Shown: positions 17,350 to 26,160 of the stretch, one piece after another
Position numbering within the stretch: position 1 is the stretch's first letter
How the letters are laid out: every line of letters begins with the position of its first letter
From: Occultella gossypii
GTDB taxonomy: Bacteria > Actinomycetota > Actinomycetes > Actinomycetales > Beutenbergiaceae
NCBI RefSeq assembly: GCF_019947135.1
Contig: NZ_JAGSHT010000023.1
Coordinates: 124,001-188,000, forward strand
Direction: 5' to 3'
Length of the DNA: 64,000 bases
Program-made: the position numbers and the translations under genes
The notes under the pieces: model-generated
Told to the model about the DNA's origin: nothing
The model's database searches: none
The model's input: the letters and a program-made list of their open reading frames with translations, nothing else

Positions 17350-18831
17350 ATGGACGCCCTCAACGACGCGGTGCTGGCCATCGGCGACTCGTTCTGGACC
17401 TGGTTGGTGCTGCCGATCGTGGTGGTCCTCGGCCTGTACTTCACGGTGCGCACCGGTGTGGTGCAGCTGCGGACCCTGCCCCAGATGTTCAGCACACTGA
17501 CCGATCGCACCCCGAAGGACGACGCCGGCGAGCCGCAGTCCGTCTCGGCGTTCCAGGCGTTCACCGTCTCCGCCGCCTCCCGCGTGGGCGTCGGCAACAT
17601 CGCCGGCGTGGGAACCGCGATCGCCGTGGGCGGTGCCGGGGCGGTGTTCTGGATGTGGACGATGGCGTTCATCGGCGGCGCCTCCAGCTTCGTCGAGTCC
17701 ACGCTCGGCCAGCTGTACAAGGTGCGCGATTCCGACGGGTTCCGTGGTGGCCCGGCGTACTACATCGAGCGAGGGCTGAAAGCACGCTGGGCCGGCATCC
17801 TGTTCGCCGTCATCCTGATCGTCTGCTTCCCGTTCGCGTTCTCCTCACTCCAGGCGAACACGATCACGGCCACCGTGGCCACCACGATCAGCCCGGATGC
17901 GGCCGCGCCCGGTTGGGTGGCACCCGTGGTGGGCCTCGTGCTTGCTGCGCTGACCGCGCTGGTGGTGTTCGGCGGGATCCGGCGGATCGCGAGCATCACG
18001 TCCGGCCTCGTCCCGGCCATGGCGCTGCTGTACCTGCTGATGGGCCTGGCGATCGTGGCCCTGAACATCACCAGGTTGCCTGAGGTGTTCGGGTCCATCT
18101 ACGCGGACGCGTTCGGGGCGAACGAGATCGTGGGCGCGGCCCTCGGCACGATCGTGCTGCAGGGCATCAAGCGCGGCATGTTCTCCAACGAGGCCGGCCT
18201 CGGTTCGGCACCCAATGCGGGCGCCAGCGCGGCCGTCACCCACCCGGTGAAGCAGGGTCTGGTGCAGACCCTCGGCGTCTACTTCGACACGTTCCTGATC
18301 TGCTCGATCACGGCCTTCATCATCCTGGTCTCCAGCCCGGACCTGGCGAACGCCGAACGCGGCATCAGCCTGACCCAGACGGCCGTGATCGGCAACCTCG
18401 GCAGCTGGTCCACCTATCTGTTCGCGCTGATCATCTTCCTGCTCGCGTTCAGCTCGATCCTCGGCAACTACTACTACGGTGAGTCGAACATCGAGTTCAT
18501 GACCGGCAGCAAGCGGATCCTCACCGCCTACCGCTGCCTGGTGGTCCTGGCCATCCTCGGCGGTTCGCTGGCTGCCGCGGACCTGGTCTGGAACCTCGCC
18601 GATCTGGTGATGGGAGCCATGGCTCTGGTGAACCTGATCGCCATCGCCCTGCTCTCCGGGGTGGCCTTCCGCCTGATGCGTGACTACGCCGCGCAACGGC
18701 AGGCCGGCCGTGACCCGGTCTTCACCCGAGACCGGATGCCGGATCTGGACGGCATCGAATGCTGGGAGGACGAGCTCTCGGTCACCGGCCCGATCCCGGT
18801 GATCGAGGCATCCGCGGCCCGCCAGAGCTGA
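17350..18831 (+). CDS. AGCS-family sodium:alanine/glycine symporter
   Basis: 493 residues from ATG 17350, which opens MDALNDAVLAIGDSFWTWLV as in the family. About eleven hydrophobic helices are visible. AGCS marks are FTVRTGVVQLR, SVSAFQAFTVSAASRVGVGN (the family's cation-binding region), GGPAYYIERGL and RGMFSNEAGLGSAPNAGASA. It imports alanine or glycine with Na+ or H+ at the cytoplasmic membrane. It is monocistronic, divergent from the putative toxin gene across a 199-bp gap and convergent with the aldo/keto reductase. It ends in a hydrophilic tail. The family call is firm; the exact substrate is not. Confidence 0.9.
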   Translation: MDALNDAVLAIGDSFWTWLVLPIVVVLGLYFTVRTGVVQLRTLPQMFSTLTDRTPKDDAGEPQSVSAFQAFTVSAASRVGVGNIAGVGTAIAVGGAGAVFWMWTMAFIGGASSFVESTLGQLYKVRDSDGFRGGPAYYIERGLKARWAGILFAVILIVCFPFAFSSLQANTITATVATTISPDAAAPGWVAPVVGLVLAALTALVVFGGIRRIASITSGLVPAMALLYLLMGLAIVALNITRLPEVFGSIYADAFGANEIVGAALGTIVLQGIKRGMFSNEAGLGSAPNAGASAAVTHPVKQGLVQTLGVYFDTFLICSITAFIILVSSPDLANAERGISLTQTAVIGNLGSWSTYLFALIIFLLAFSSILGNYYYGESNIEFMTGSKRILTAYRCLVVLAILGGSLAAADLVWNLADLVMGAMALVNLIAIALLSGVAFRLMRDYAAQRQAGRDPVFTRDRMPDLDGIECWEDELSVTGPIPVIEASAARQS

Positions 18832-18855
18832 GTTGACGGCGCTCGTTCGGCAGGC

Positions 18856-19899
18856 TCAGCCCTTGCGCGAGGACGACCAGAGATCGACCGGCGAGTCGGG
18901 CTGCTTCTCACCGAGCACGGACTCGATCGCGTCGAGCTCGTCGCCGGAGAAGTCGAGGTTGTCGAGGGCCCCGAGGCTGTCCTCCAGCTGACCCACGCTG
19001 CTGGCCCCGATGAGCACGGAGGTCACCCGCTCGTCGCGCAGACCCCAGGCGAGTGCGAGCTGGGCCAGGCTCTGCCCGCGACCGGACGCGATCTCGTTGA
19101 GCGCGCGGATCTTGGCGAGGGCCTGGTCCGTGAGCTGGTTCGGGTTCAGTGACTTGTGCTGGCTTGCGCGCGAACCCTCGGGGATGCCGCCCAGGTACTT
19201 GTCCGTGAGCATGCCCTGGGCGAGCGGGGAGAACGCGATGCAACCAGCGCCGACGTCCTCGAGGGCGTCCAGCAGGCCCTCGGTCTCGACCCACCGGTTC
19301 AGCATCGAGTAGGACGGCTGGTGGATCAGCAGGGGGGTGCCCAGGTCGGCCAGGATCTGCGCGGCGCGGCGGGTGTCCTCGGGCGAGTAGGACGAGATCC
19401 CGGCGTAGAGCGCCTTGCCCTGCTGAACCGCGGTGTGCAGGGCGCCCATCGTCTCCTCGAGCGGCGTGGTCGGGTCGAAGCGGTGCGAGTAGAAGATGTC
19501 GACGTACTCCAGGCCCATCCGGGTCAGGGACTGGTCCAGGCTGGCGAGCACGTACTTGCGCGAGCCGCCGCCCTGCCCGTACGGGCCGGGCCACATGTCG
19601 TAGCCCGCCTTGGAGGAGATGACCAGCTCGTCGCGGAACGGCCGGAAGTCCGCCGCGAGGTGGCGGCCGAAGTTGGCCTCCGCGGAGCCGTACGGCGGGC
19701 CGTAGTTGTTCGCGAGGTCGAAGTGGGTGACGCCCAGGTCGAACGCGCGGCGCAGGATGGCCCGCTGGCGCTCCATCGGCACGTCGTCGCCGAAGTTGTG
19801 CCAGAGCCCGAGGGAGATCGCGGGCAGGTCCAGGCCGCTGCGGCCCACCCGGCGGTAGGTGGCGTTGTCGTAGCGGTTCGGCTCAGCGGTGTAGGTCAT
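18856..19899 (-). CDS. aldo/keto reductase (YghZ-like, L-glyceraldehyde 3-phosphate reductase type)
   Basis: 347 residues from ATG 19899 with AAGGA just upstream. It is a TIM-barrel NADPH oxidoreductase. The YghZ signature is visible: YDNATYRRVGRSGLDLPAIS, LGLWHNFGDD, THFDLANNYGPPYGSAE (catalytic Asp and Tyr), SSKAGYDMWPGPYGQGGGSR, IFYSHRFDPTTPLEETM and the cofactor segment SVLIGASSVGQLEDSL. YghZ relatives reduce toxic aldehydes and are linked to stress tolerance. The gene stands alone, divergent from the FAD oxidoreductase gene across about 174 bp. Confidence 0.9.
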   Translation of the reverse strand: MTYTAEPNRYDNATYRRVGRSGLDLPAISLGLWHNFGDDVPMERQRAILRRAFDLGVTHFDLANNYGPPYGSAEANFGRHLAADFRPFRDELVISSKAGYDMWPGPYGQGGGSRKYVLASLDQSLTRMGLEYVDIFYSHRFDPTTPLEETMGALHTAVQQGKALYAGISSYSPEDTRRAAQILADLGTPLLIHQPSYSMLNRWVETEGLLDALEDVGAGCIAFSPLAQGMLTDKYLGGIPEGSRASQHKSLNPNQLTDQALAKIRALNEIASGRGQSLAQLALAWGLRDERVTSVLIGASSVGQLEDSLGALDNLDFSGDELDAIESVLGEKQPDSPVDLWSSSRKG

Positions 19900-20073
19900 C
19901 GTTCCTTCTTCGGTGAAGCGGGGGCAGGGAGGGCAGGAGCGCGGACGTGCGGGCGTCCGCCCCGGTGTTCGGGTCGTGTACCCACCGTAGTGCCGGTCAC
20001 ATTCCGCGACCGCTCGTCGTCCTCCAGGTGAACCGTCATCCGACGGTGTCATCGCAAGAGGAAGGAACACCCC

Positions 20074-21441
20074 ATGACGTCAGCTCTGGACGCCTTGCGT
20101 CAGGACTTCAGCGGGTCGGTCATCGGTCCAGGGATGCCGGAGTACGACGGCGCCCGTCGCACGGCGCTGACCTTCGGCACACCCGACGTGGTGCTGCGCC
20201 CGGCCAGCACGGCCGATGTGCGTCGCGCCATCAGGTTCGTCGCCGCGGAACGGATACCGGTTGCGGTCCGCGGGGGCGGGCACGCGTTCGCCGGGTTCGG
20301 CACCCTCGACTCCGGTGCCGTCCTCGACCTCTCGAACCTCGCGGACGTCGAGGTCGACGCGGACTCAGGACGGGTGCGCGTCGGCGGCGGCGCGACGTGG
20401 GCCCAGGTCGCGAGCGCCCTCGCGCCGCACGACCTGGTCATCTCCTCCGGGGACACCGCGAGCGTGGGGGTCGGCGGTCTGACCCTCTCCGGCGGCATCG
20501 GCTGGCTGGTCCGGGAACACGGGCTGACCCTGGACAGCCTCGTCGCGGCCGAGATCGTGACCGCGGACGCAGCGGTCCTCACCGTGGACACCGACCGGCA
20601 TCCCGAGCTGTTCTGGGCACTTCGCGGCGGGGGCGGGAACTTCGGGGTCGTGACGTCCTTCGAGTTCCAGGCACGACCCGGAGCAGGTCTCCAGTTCGGT
20701 CGGATCGCCTTCCCCGCCGACGAGGTGGGCGCCGTCCTACCCGCCTGGGCGGACATCATGCGCACGGCGCCGCACGAGCTGACCTCGATCGTGAACCTCG
20801 CCAATCCGTTCGCGGGTGGCCGTGAGGCTCCGGTGGAGGTGGTGGTCGCCGTCCACGGCGAGGACGCGAGCGCGGCCGAGGCGGTGCTCGACCCGATCCG
20901 CAGGCTCGGCACCATCGTCGCCGACGACGTCACCCGGCACCGGTACTCGGACATCCTCGTCGACGGAGCGATGCTGCCGCCGGGCCTGCGCATCTCGGCG
21001 AGCAATGCCTTCGTCGCCCCGGGTGGGGCGACGGACGCGATGGAGGTCCTCGCCCGCCGGGCGCGAGGCGAGGCACCGCCCGCGATCGCCGTGCGCAGTC
21101 TCGGCGGTGCGATGTCGCAGGTTCCGCCGGACGCCACGGCGTTCGGCCATCGGTCGGCGGAGTTCCTCGTCGTCATCGCGGCCGCCGGCCCGGAGGCGGT
21201 CGTCGACGCAGCCGCCGGCCGCATCCGGGACATCTGGCGGGACCTCGCTCCGCACGTCGACGGGGCCTACGCGAACTTCCTCGATACGGCGACCGCCGCC
21301 GATGTCGAGGCCGTCTACCCGCCCGACACGCTCCGCCGACTGCGCGGGATTAAGCGGACGTACGACCCGGGAAACGTGTTCGCCGGCAACCACAACATCA
21401 CCCCGGCGCCCGCGAACACCGCCGAACCGGCACTGCGGTAG
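20074..21441 (+). CDS. FAD-binding oxidoreductase, berberine-bridge-enzyme/PCMH type
   Basis: 455 residues from ATG 20074 with GAGGAAGGA upstream. The N-terminal FAD domain contains VRGGGHAFAGFGTLDSGAVL, where the His is the usual site of covalent FAD attachment, then GGLTLSGGIGWLVREHGLTLDSL and LRGGGGNFGVVTSFEF. The C-terminal BBE domain ends in PDTLRRLRGIKRTYDPGNVF followed by an N-H-N-I motif. It oxidises an alcohol, sugar or phenolic with O2. It lacks a secretion signal. It lies directly before an ECF sigma-factor gene, which suggests that the two are regulated together. Confidence 0.88.
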   Translation: MTSALDALRQDFSGSVIGPGMPEYDGARRTALTFGTPDVVLRPASTADVRRAIRFVAAERIPVAVRGGGHAFAGFGTLDSGAVLDLSNLADVEVDADSGRVRVGGGATWAQVASALAPHDLVISSGDTASVGVGGLTLSGGIGWLVREHGLTLDSLVAAEIVTADAAVLTVDTDRHPELFWALRGGGGNFGVVTSFEFQARPGAGLQFGRIAFPADEVGAVLPAWADIMRTAPHELTSIVNLANPFAGGREAPVEVVVAVHGEDASAAEAVLDPIRRLGTIVADDVTRHRYSDILVDGAMLPPGLRISASNAFVAPGGATDAMEVLARRARGEAPPAIAVRSLGGAMSQVPPDATAFGHRSAEFLVVIAAAGPEAVVDAAAGRIRDIWRDLAPHVDGAYANFLDTATAADVEAVYPPDTLRRLRGIKRTYDPGNVFAGNHNITPAPANTAEPALR

Positions 21442-21497
21442 CGTCGATGACGGCGCACAGCGCGAGCCGGCAGCGAACACCGGCGGCAAGGAGTGGG

Positions 21498-22379
21498 ATG
21501 ACCGGCGCAGGTACCCCCGGGCAGGAACGGAGCGAAGCGGGCGAGTTCGAGGCGCATCGTCGCTATCTCACGACGGTCGCGTACCGGATGCTCGGTTCGT
21601 TCACGGACGCGGAGGACGCGGTCCAGGAGGCCTGGCTGCGCCTTCAGCGGACCGATGCGGCCACCATCGACGACCTCCGTCCCTGGCTCACGCAGGTCGT
21701 GAGCCGGATCTGCCTGGACACGCTCCGCTCCCGCGGGCGCCGCCGTGAGGAGCCGCTGGGCTCGGTGCCCGATCACGAGCCGGTGACGCGCGCCGATGAC
21801 GACCCGGCGGCGCGGGCCGAGATCGCCGACGCGGTCGGCTACGCCCTCATGATCGTGCTGGACCAGCTCTCGCCCGACGAGCGTCTGGCCTATGTCCTGC
21901 ACGACGTGTTCGGGCTCCCGTTCGGTGAGATCGGCGAGGTCCTCGACCGGACCCCGCAGGCGGCGCGCAAACTCGCGAGCCGGGGCCGGGCCCGGATCCG
22001 CGGCACCGAGTCCGGCCGGCAACTGCGCCGCAGCGGCGAGGACCGGGCCCGGCAACGCGCGGTGGTGGAGGCGTTCCTCGCGGCCGGCCGGGACGGCAAC
22101 TTCGACGATCTGCTTGCGATCCTGCATCCCGACGTGGTGCTCCGGGTCGACCTGAGCCCGGAGGCCGGCGGGGTGCGCATCGTCCGCGGTGCGGCCGAGG
22201 TCGCGAGCGGCGCGAAGCGCCACCGCGTGGGCGCCGCGGATCGCGAGTTCCGGATCATCGAGATCGCGGACACCTTCGGCGTGCTCACCTACTCCGGCGG
22301 CAGGCCGACCGCGCTCCTGGTCATCACGTCGGAGAACGGCCTGATCACCCACCTGCACGCCCCGGCCTGGCCAGAGTAG
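21498..22379 (+). CDS. ECF sigma factor with SnoaL-like C-terminal domain (SigJ/ECF41 type)
   Basis: 293 residues from ATG 21498, preceded by AAGGAG; ATG 21447 is an in-frame alternative 6 bp after the oxidoreductase stop. Sigma region 2 reads YRMLGSFTDAEDAVQEAWLR; region 4 is DELSPDERLAYVLHDVFGLP-like with FGEIGEVLDRTPQAARKLAS. Residues from about 190 on (AVVEAFLAAGRDGNFDDLL and after) form a SnoaL-like extension, which in ECF41 factors acts as a built-in regulator in place of an anti-sigma factor. Such factors usually control the oxidoreductase-type gene beside them, which fits the upstream FAD enzyme. It stops one base before the convergent racemase gene ends. Confidence 0.88.
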   Translation: MTGAGTPGQERSEAGEFEAHRRYLTTVAYRMLGSFTDAEDAVQEAWLRLQRTDAATIDDLRPWLTQVVSRICLDTLRSRGRRREEPLGSVPDHEPVTRADDDPAARAEIADAVGYALMIVLDQLSPDERLAYVLHDVFGLPFGEIGEVLDRTPQAARKLASRGRARIRGTESGRQLRRSGEDRARQRAVVEAFLAAGRDGNFDDLLAILHPDVVLRVDLSPEAGGVRIVRGAAEVASGAKRHRVGAADREFRIIEIADTFGVLTYSGGRPTALLVITSENGLITHLHAPAWPE

Positions 22380-22380
22380 C

Positions 22381-23040
22381 TCAAAGAGGTCTGACGTCGA
22401 GCGCGTCGGCAGCAACCAGCCCCGCGGCCCTGATCGCATCCACCACCGGCAGTCCGGTGGCCGCTCGGACCGGCCCGGCCAGGTTCAGCGTGGTCAGACC
22501 GGTGCAGGCGAACAGGATCGTCGTGGCGCCGGCGTCCCGAAGCTCGATGGCTGCCTCGACCGCCGCCCGCGCGCCCGCTGCCGTGGTCAGTTCCGTGGTG
22601 CGGCGCACCCCGGCAGGCACGCGCGACGCCACGAGCCGGTCGCCGAGCACGGAGGTGACGGACTCGGGCACCTCCTCGGTGATACCGAGGACCCCGACGG
22701 CGCCACCCATCGCCAGCGCGATCGCGGCACCCGCCGATCCGGCCCCGATGACCGGAACCTCCACGGCCGCACGGGCCCAGGCGAGCCCCGGGTCGGCGGC
22801 GCACGAGAGGATCACCGCGGCGGCGCCCTCGGCCACCAGGGCCCGGGCCGCAGCGGGCATCTTCTGGGCGGCGGCCGCGAACGTGCGGTCGTCGTAGACG
22901 CCGTGCGGCTGGTCCGGTAGGCACGCGGTCACGGTGCCGTAGCCGTAGGCCTGCTCGAGGACCCGGCCGTGCGCCTCCAGGAACTGCCAGTCATCGGAGG
23001 TCACCACGCGGATCACCCCGACGGTGCGGGGCGCGGTCAC
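22381..23040 (-). CDS. Asp/Glu/hydantoin racemase family protein
   Basis: 219 residues from a GTG at 23040 overlapping the aroM stop as GTGA. It has the two-domain pseudo-symmetric fold of Asp/Glu racemases, with a catalytic Cys in each half: Cys80 in AAVILSCAADPG and Cys179 in TILFACTGLTTLNL. These would act as the two acid/base residues that exchange the alpha proton of an amino acid or related compound. It is the last gene of an operon of peptide-catabolism genes, so racemisation of a released amino acid is likely. The substrate cannot be read from the sequence. Confidence 0.8.
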   Translation of the reverse strand: MTAPRTVGVIRVVTSDDWQFLEAHGRVLEQAYGYGTVTACLPDQPHGVYDDRTFAAAAQKMPAAARALVAEGAAAVILSCAADPGLAWARAAVEVPVIGAGSAGAAIALAMGGAVGVLGITEEVPESVTSVLGDRLVASRVPAGVRRTTELTTAAGARAAVEAAIELRDAGATTILFACTGLTTLNLAGPVRAATGLPVVDAIRAAGLVAADALDVRPL

Positions 23041-23723
23041 AGCACCGCGCCGAGGAGCCTGGCGGCGACGGAGCGGATGGTCACCACGGTGACGTCCGGC
23101 CCGACGGCGGAGGTCGCCGCCGCGCGCATGGTCTCGTCGAAGCCCATGCAGTCGAGCACGATCAGGTCCGCCTCCGGAGCGAGCGTCGCCGCCGCTGCGG
23201 CGATCGTCTCGACCGGGTCGGTGTACGGGCTCGCTGCGGTGGCCCCGCTCGGGCGCACCCCGATGCTGGCCTCCCAGTGCTCGTAGGCGTCAGCCACCTG
23301 CTCGGGCAGCGGGCGCACCACCCCCAGCCGCGCGCCGGCGCCGAACCCGCCGAGCAGGCCCCGGACGCCGTCGTGCGCCAGTCGCTCCACCCCGAAGAGC
23401 GGGCGCTCATGCACCAGTGCCGGGAAGAGACCGCCGCACATCAGCAGGCTCAGGTCGGCGCCGTCCCGCTCGGCGCGGGTGACGGCCTCCTGCAGCAGGG
23501 GTACCGCCCGGTCGTGACCGAAGACCGCCGAGCCGCCGTCACGCAGGCGCGACGTGAGCGCGGGCTCGCCGGGGCGTGGAGCGAGGGCGGCGATCTGCTC
23601 GGCGTCGAGGTCGTCCAGGGCGCCGTACTCGCGGAAATCGTCCGCCGGCAGCACGGGGAGGATCTCGGGGGTGACATCGGTGCGAGGTGCCTGGCCGATG
23701 GTGATCAGGGCGAGCGTGGTCAT
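23037..23723 (-). CDS. aroM: AroM family protein
   Basis: 228 residues from ATG 23723, preceded by GAGGGG. The N-terminus LALITIGQAPRTDVTPEILP is the AroM signature; other features are SLLMCGGLFP and VLDCMGFDETMRAAA, whose cysteines resemble the Asp/Glu racemase fold. AroM was named from its place near E. coli aroL, but its reaction remains unknown; the fold suggests a racemase- or lyase-like enzyme. It overlaps the racemase gene by 4 bp and follows the alpha/beta hydrolase gene by 8 bp, so it works in that pathway and not in shikimate synthesis. Confidence 0.85.
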   Translation of the reverse strand: MTTLALITIGQAPRTDVTPEILPVLPADDFREYGALDDLDAEQIAALAPRPGEPALTSRLRDGGSAVFGHDRAVPLLQEAVTRAERDGADLSLLMCGGLFPALVHERPLFGVERLAHDGVRGLLGGFGAGARLGVVRPLPEQVADAYEHWEASIGVRPSGATAASPYTDPVETIAAAAATLAPEADLIVLDCMGFDETMRAAATSAVGPDVTVVTIRSVAARLLGAVL

Positions 23724-23731
23724 GGTTCCCC

Positions 23732-25027
23732 TCAGCGTCGGAGCGTGCGGATGAGCCGGTCGAGCAGGTTGCGCCCGTCCACCCGGATTCCGTCGTGCTG
23801 GTAGTCGTTGGTGATGATCGGGCGGAGCCCGCGGATGGCCGCGGCGGTGGCCAGGGAGGTCTGCCGCGGGACGAACATGTCGTCGTGGTAGATCGCCGCA
23901 GCGACCGGGACGGAGTTCTCGGCCAGCACGTCGGGGTCATACAGCGCGGGCAGGTCCGCACGCCGGGCGAGCAGGTCCGCGGCGTCCCGGAGCGGGACCA
24001 GGGCCGGGTCCTCCTCGAACTGCCACGGGTAGATGTGCTCGCCGGTGAATCGGAACGGGGCATCCGGGCCGGCGTCGAGCGCGAACTCGGCGAACTCCGC
24101 CCGGACCCGGTCGGCCGCCCATCGCGTGGCGCCGCCGGTGGCCGCACCCTGGGCGTAGATGCTCTCGTGCAGCACGGCGTACAGCGGGCGCGGTGCGAAG
24201 CTCAGGGCCCTGCCGACCTCGTCGAGGAAGGAATCGGCCAGCCGACGGGTGCCGTTGACCGTGGTGAACGGCGCCTCCATCCCATAGTGCAGCGAGTCGA
24301 AGCCGGTCTGGGTACCGAGGCTGATCCCGAGGGTGCGCAGCCTGCGGGAGCTGAGCCGCTCCCCGGTGGGCAGGATCTCCTCCTCGCCGTCCAGGTGTGC
24401 CGCGACCGCCCGGGCGGTCTGCTCGTCCTGCGGGTGCCGGGCGAAGTACTCCCGGTTGCGGCGCGCGGTGGCGGCATACGTGAGCCGGTAGGTCTCCTCG
24501 ACGGGGGTGCGAAGGCCGGGTAGCCCGGCTGTGATCATGGCCTCCCGTATCCCCGCCGGGGCCTGGGACAGGTAGGTGGTGATGACGAAGCCGCCGAAGC
24601 TCTGCCCGAGCAGCGTCCACGGCTCGTCCCCGAGGAGCTCGGTCCGCAGCGCCTCGGCGTCGGCCACGATCGCGTCGGCCCGCAGGTGCGACAGGTACTC
24701 GGCCTGCGCCGCCGCGTCGCCGGTGAGGGTCTGCCGGTTCGCCGGCGTCGATCGGCCGGTGCCGCGCTGGTCGAGCAGCAGCACCCGGTAGTCCTCGAGC
24801 GCGCGGTCGAGCCAGCCACCGATCGAGTCGGGCCGGTTGGCCCGGTTACCCGGCCCACCCTGGAACCAGACCAGGTACGGACGGTGGGTTCCGCCGTCGC
24901 GCACGATCTCGCGGGCGAACACGCTGATGGTGCCGGGCGTGACACCGGTGCGGTCGAGCGGGACGTCGAGCTCGTGCTCGCGGACGTCGTGGCCATCGAT
25001 CCGGTAGCCCGCCGTGGTCAGGGACAT
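23732..25027 (-). CDS. alpha/beta hydrolase, proline iminopeptidase-like (S33)
   Basis: 431 residues from ATG 25027, which overlaps the upstream stop by one base (TGATG), showing coupling. S33 features are the oxyanion-hole WFQGGPGNRA (GGPG at 57-60), LLLDQRGTGRS (86-93) and the nucleophile elbow GQSFGG with Ser143. The C-terminal DDMFVPRQ and NDYQHDGIR segments supply the expected acidic residue and His (NDYQHDG). It would release N-terminal residues, classically proline, from peptides in the cytoplasm. Its place between the metallo-enzyme and aroM in one operon supports a role in peptide breakdown. Confidence 0.88.
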   Translation of the reverse strand: MSLTTAGYRIDGHDVREHELDVPLDRTGVTPGTISVFAREIVRDGGTHRPYLVWFQGGPGNRANRPDSIGGWLDRALEDYRVLLLDQRGTGRSTPANRQTLTGDAAAQAEYLSHLRADAIVADAEALRTELLGDEPWTLLGQSFGGFVITTYLSQAPAGIREAMITAGLPGLRTPVEETYRLTYAATARRNREYFARHPQDEQTARAVAAHLDGEEEILPTGERLSSRRLRTLGISLGTQTGFDSLHYGMEAPFTTVNGTRRLADSFLDEVGRALSFAPRPLYAVLHESIYAQGAATGGATRWAADRVRAEFAEFALDAGPDAPFRFTGEHIYPWQFEEDPALVPLRDAADLLARRADLPALYDPDVLAENSVPVAAAIYHDDMFVPRQTSLATAAAIRGLRPIITNDYQHDGIRVDGRNLLDRLIRTLRR

Positions 25028-26094
25028 CAGTAGCCCTCGACGCCGAGCCTGCGGCAGATCTCGACGAGCTCGGGATGCACGTAGCGCCCGTCCTCCTCGA
25101 TCGCGGTGCCGTCCACGAAGATGCTCGGGGCCACCGCGGACCCGTCGCTGTGCGCCGGCGCGACCCACGGCTCGCCGCCGATCCAGGCTCCCTTGGTGCC
25201 GATGCCGAACTCGACGCAGCCGAACACCCGCTCGTCCTCGACGATCCGGCCGGTGGACCGGGTCACGCCGGGGTTGTAGCCGAGCGACCAGTGCGCTACC
25301 CGGTACATGTTCGGGTCGTTCTGGGCGGCGAGCCAGTTGCGGTAGATCTGGGCGTCCCGGCCCTCGCCGGCCACCTCGGTGACCACACCGTTGGCGACGG
25401 TGAGGGTGATCGGGTTCGTGATCAGCCCGTTGTCGTCCGGCGGCCAGGCGGCGCCGTCGAAGACGATCGTGCCGTTCTGGCTCTCCTCGATCGGGTTCCA
25501 GGAGATCTGACCGGCGAGCATCACGGACATGCCGGGCTTGTCCGCCGGGATGCCGCGCACGTGGATGGGGCGGTCACCGGTGCGGCCGGTGATGTCCATC
25601 CCGTTGGCGGAGGTGATCCGGATCTCCTCACCGGCGCTGAGCAGCTCGACGAGCTTGTCCCCGAGCTCGCGGACGCCGGCGTAGTCGACCTTCGCCACGG
25701 TGTCCACGAGCATCTGCACGTCCAGGCCGGTCAGGCAGGTGTAGCGGGTGCCTCGGGCCATCGCGGCGCGGAACGCGTCCGAGTGCATGAGGTAGCCGAG
25801 CTGGAGCTCGATCCAGACGTCCGCGCCGAGGGCGGCGCCGGCGACCGGGGCCGGGGGCTCGACCGCGGAGGCCCACCGGGTCTCGTACCGGACGATCACG
25901 GGGTGCGCCCCGGCGGCCATCGCCGCGCCGCCGAGCAGATCGGCCACGCGCATGTCCGAGGACGTGTCGGTGGTGATCAGGACGTTCTCCCCCGGCTTGA
26001 CGCACATGATCTCCTCGATCAGTTTGCGTGCGCCGACCATGGCCTCGAAGGACAGGTACTCGCTGCGGGATTCGATTCTGTTGGTGACCTCCAT
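25027..26094 (-). CDS. M29-like metalloenzyme (aminopeptidase or NicX-like dioxygenase fold)
   Basis: 355 residues from ATG 26094 with GGGAG upstream. It aligns by eye with the family containing leucyl aminopeptidases of type M29 and 2,5-dihydroxypyridine 5,6-dioxygenase (NicX). The likely metal ligands are His268 (RVAHWSLGYNPG) and His315-x-Asp317 (VAPAHSDGSAVAP). Published NicX iron ligands, as I recall them, are His265, His318 and Asp320, so the HxD pair and its order are conserved. A ring-opening oxygenase is possible, but the neighbours are peptidases, a racemase and an oligopeptide transporter, so an aminopeptidase-like role is at least as likely. It is coupled to the hydrolase gene downstream. 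Confidence 0.7.
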   Translation of the reverse strand: MEVTNRIESRSEYLSFEAMVGARKLIEEIMCVKPGENVLITTDTSSDMRVADLLGGAAMAAGAHPVIVRYETRWASAVEPPAPVAGAALGADVWIELQLGYLMHSDAFRAAMARGTRYTCLTGLDVQMLVDTVAKVDYAGVRELGDKLVELLSAGEEIRITSANGMDITGRTGDRPIHVRGIPADKPGMSVMLAGQISWNPIEESQNGTIVFDGAAWPPDDNGLITNPITLTVANGVVTEVAGEGRDAQIYRNWLAAQNDPNMYRVAHWSLGYNPGVTRSTGRIVEDERVFGCVEFGIGTKGAWIGGEPWVAPAHSDGSAVAPSIFVDGTAIEEDGRYVHPELVEICRRLGVEGY

Positions 26095-26160
26095 GGGTCA
26101 CTCCCTTCGTTTCGCTGGACGCGACGGCGGAACCGTCGCTGGGTTGTCGATGGGCGGGCG

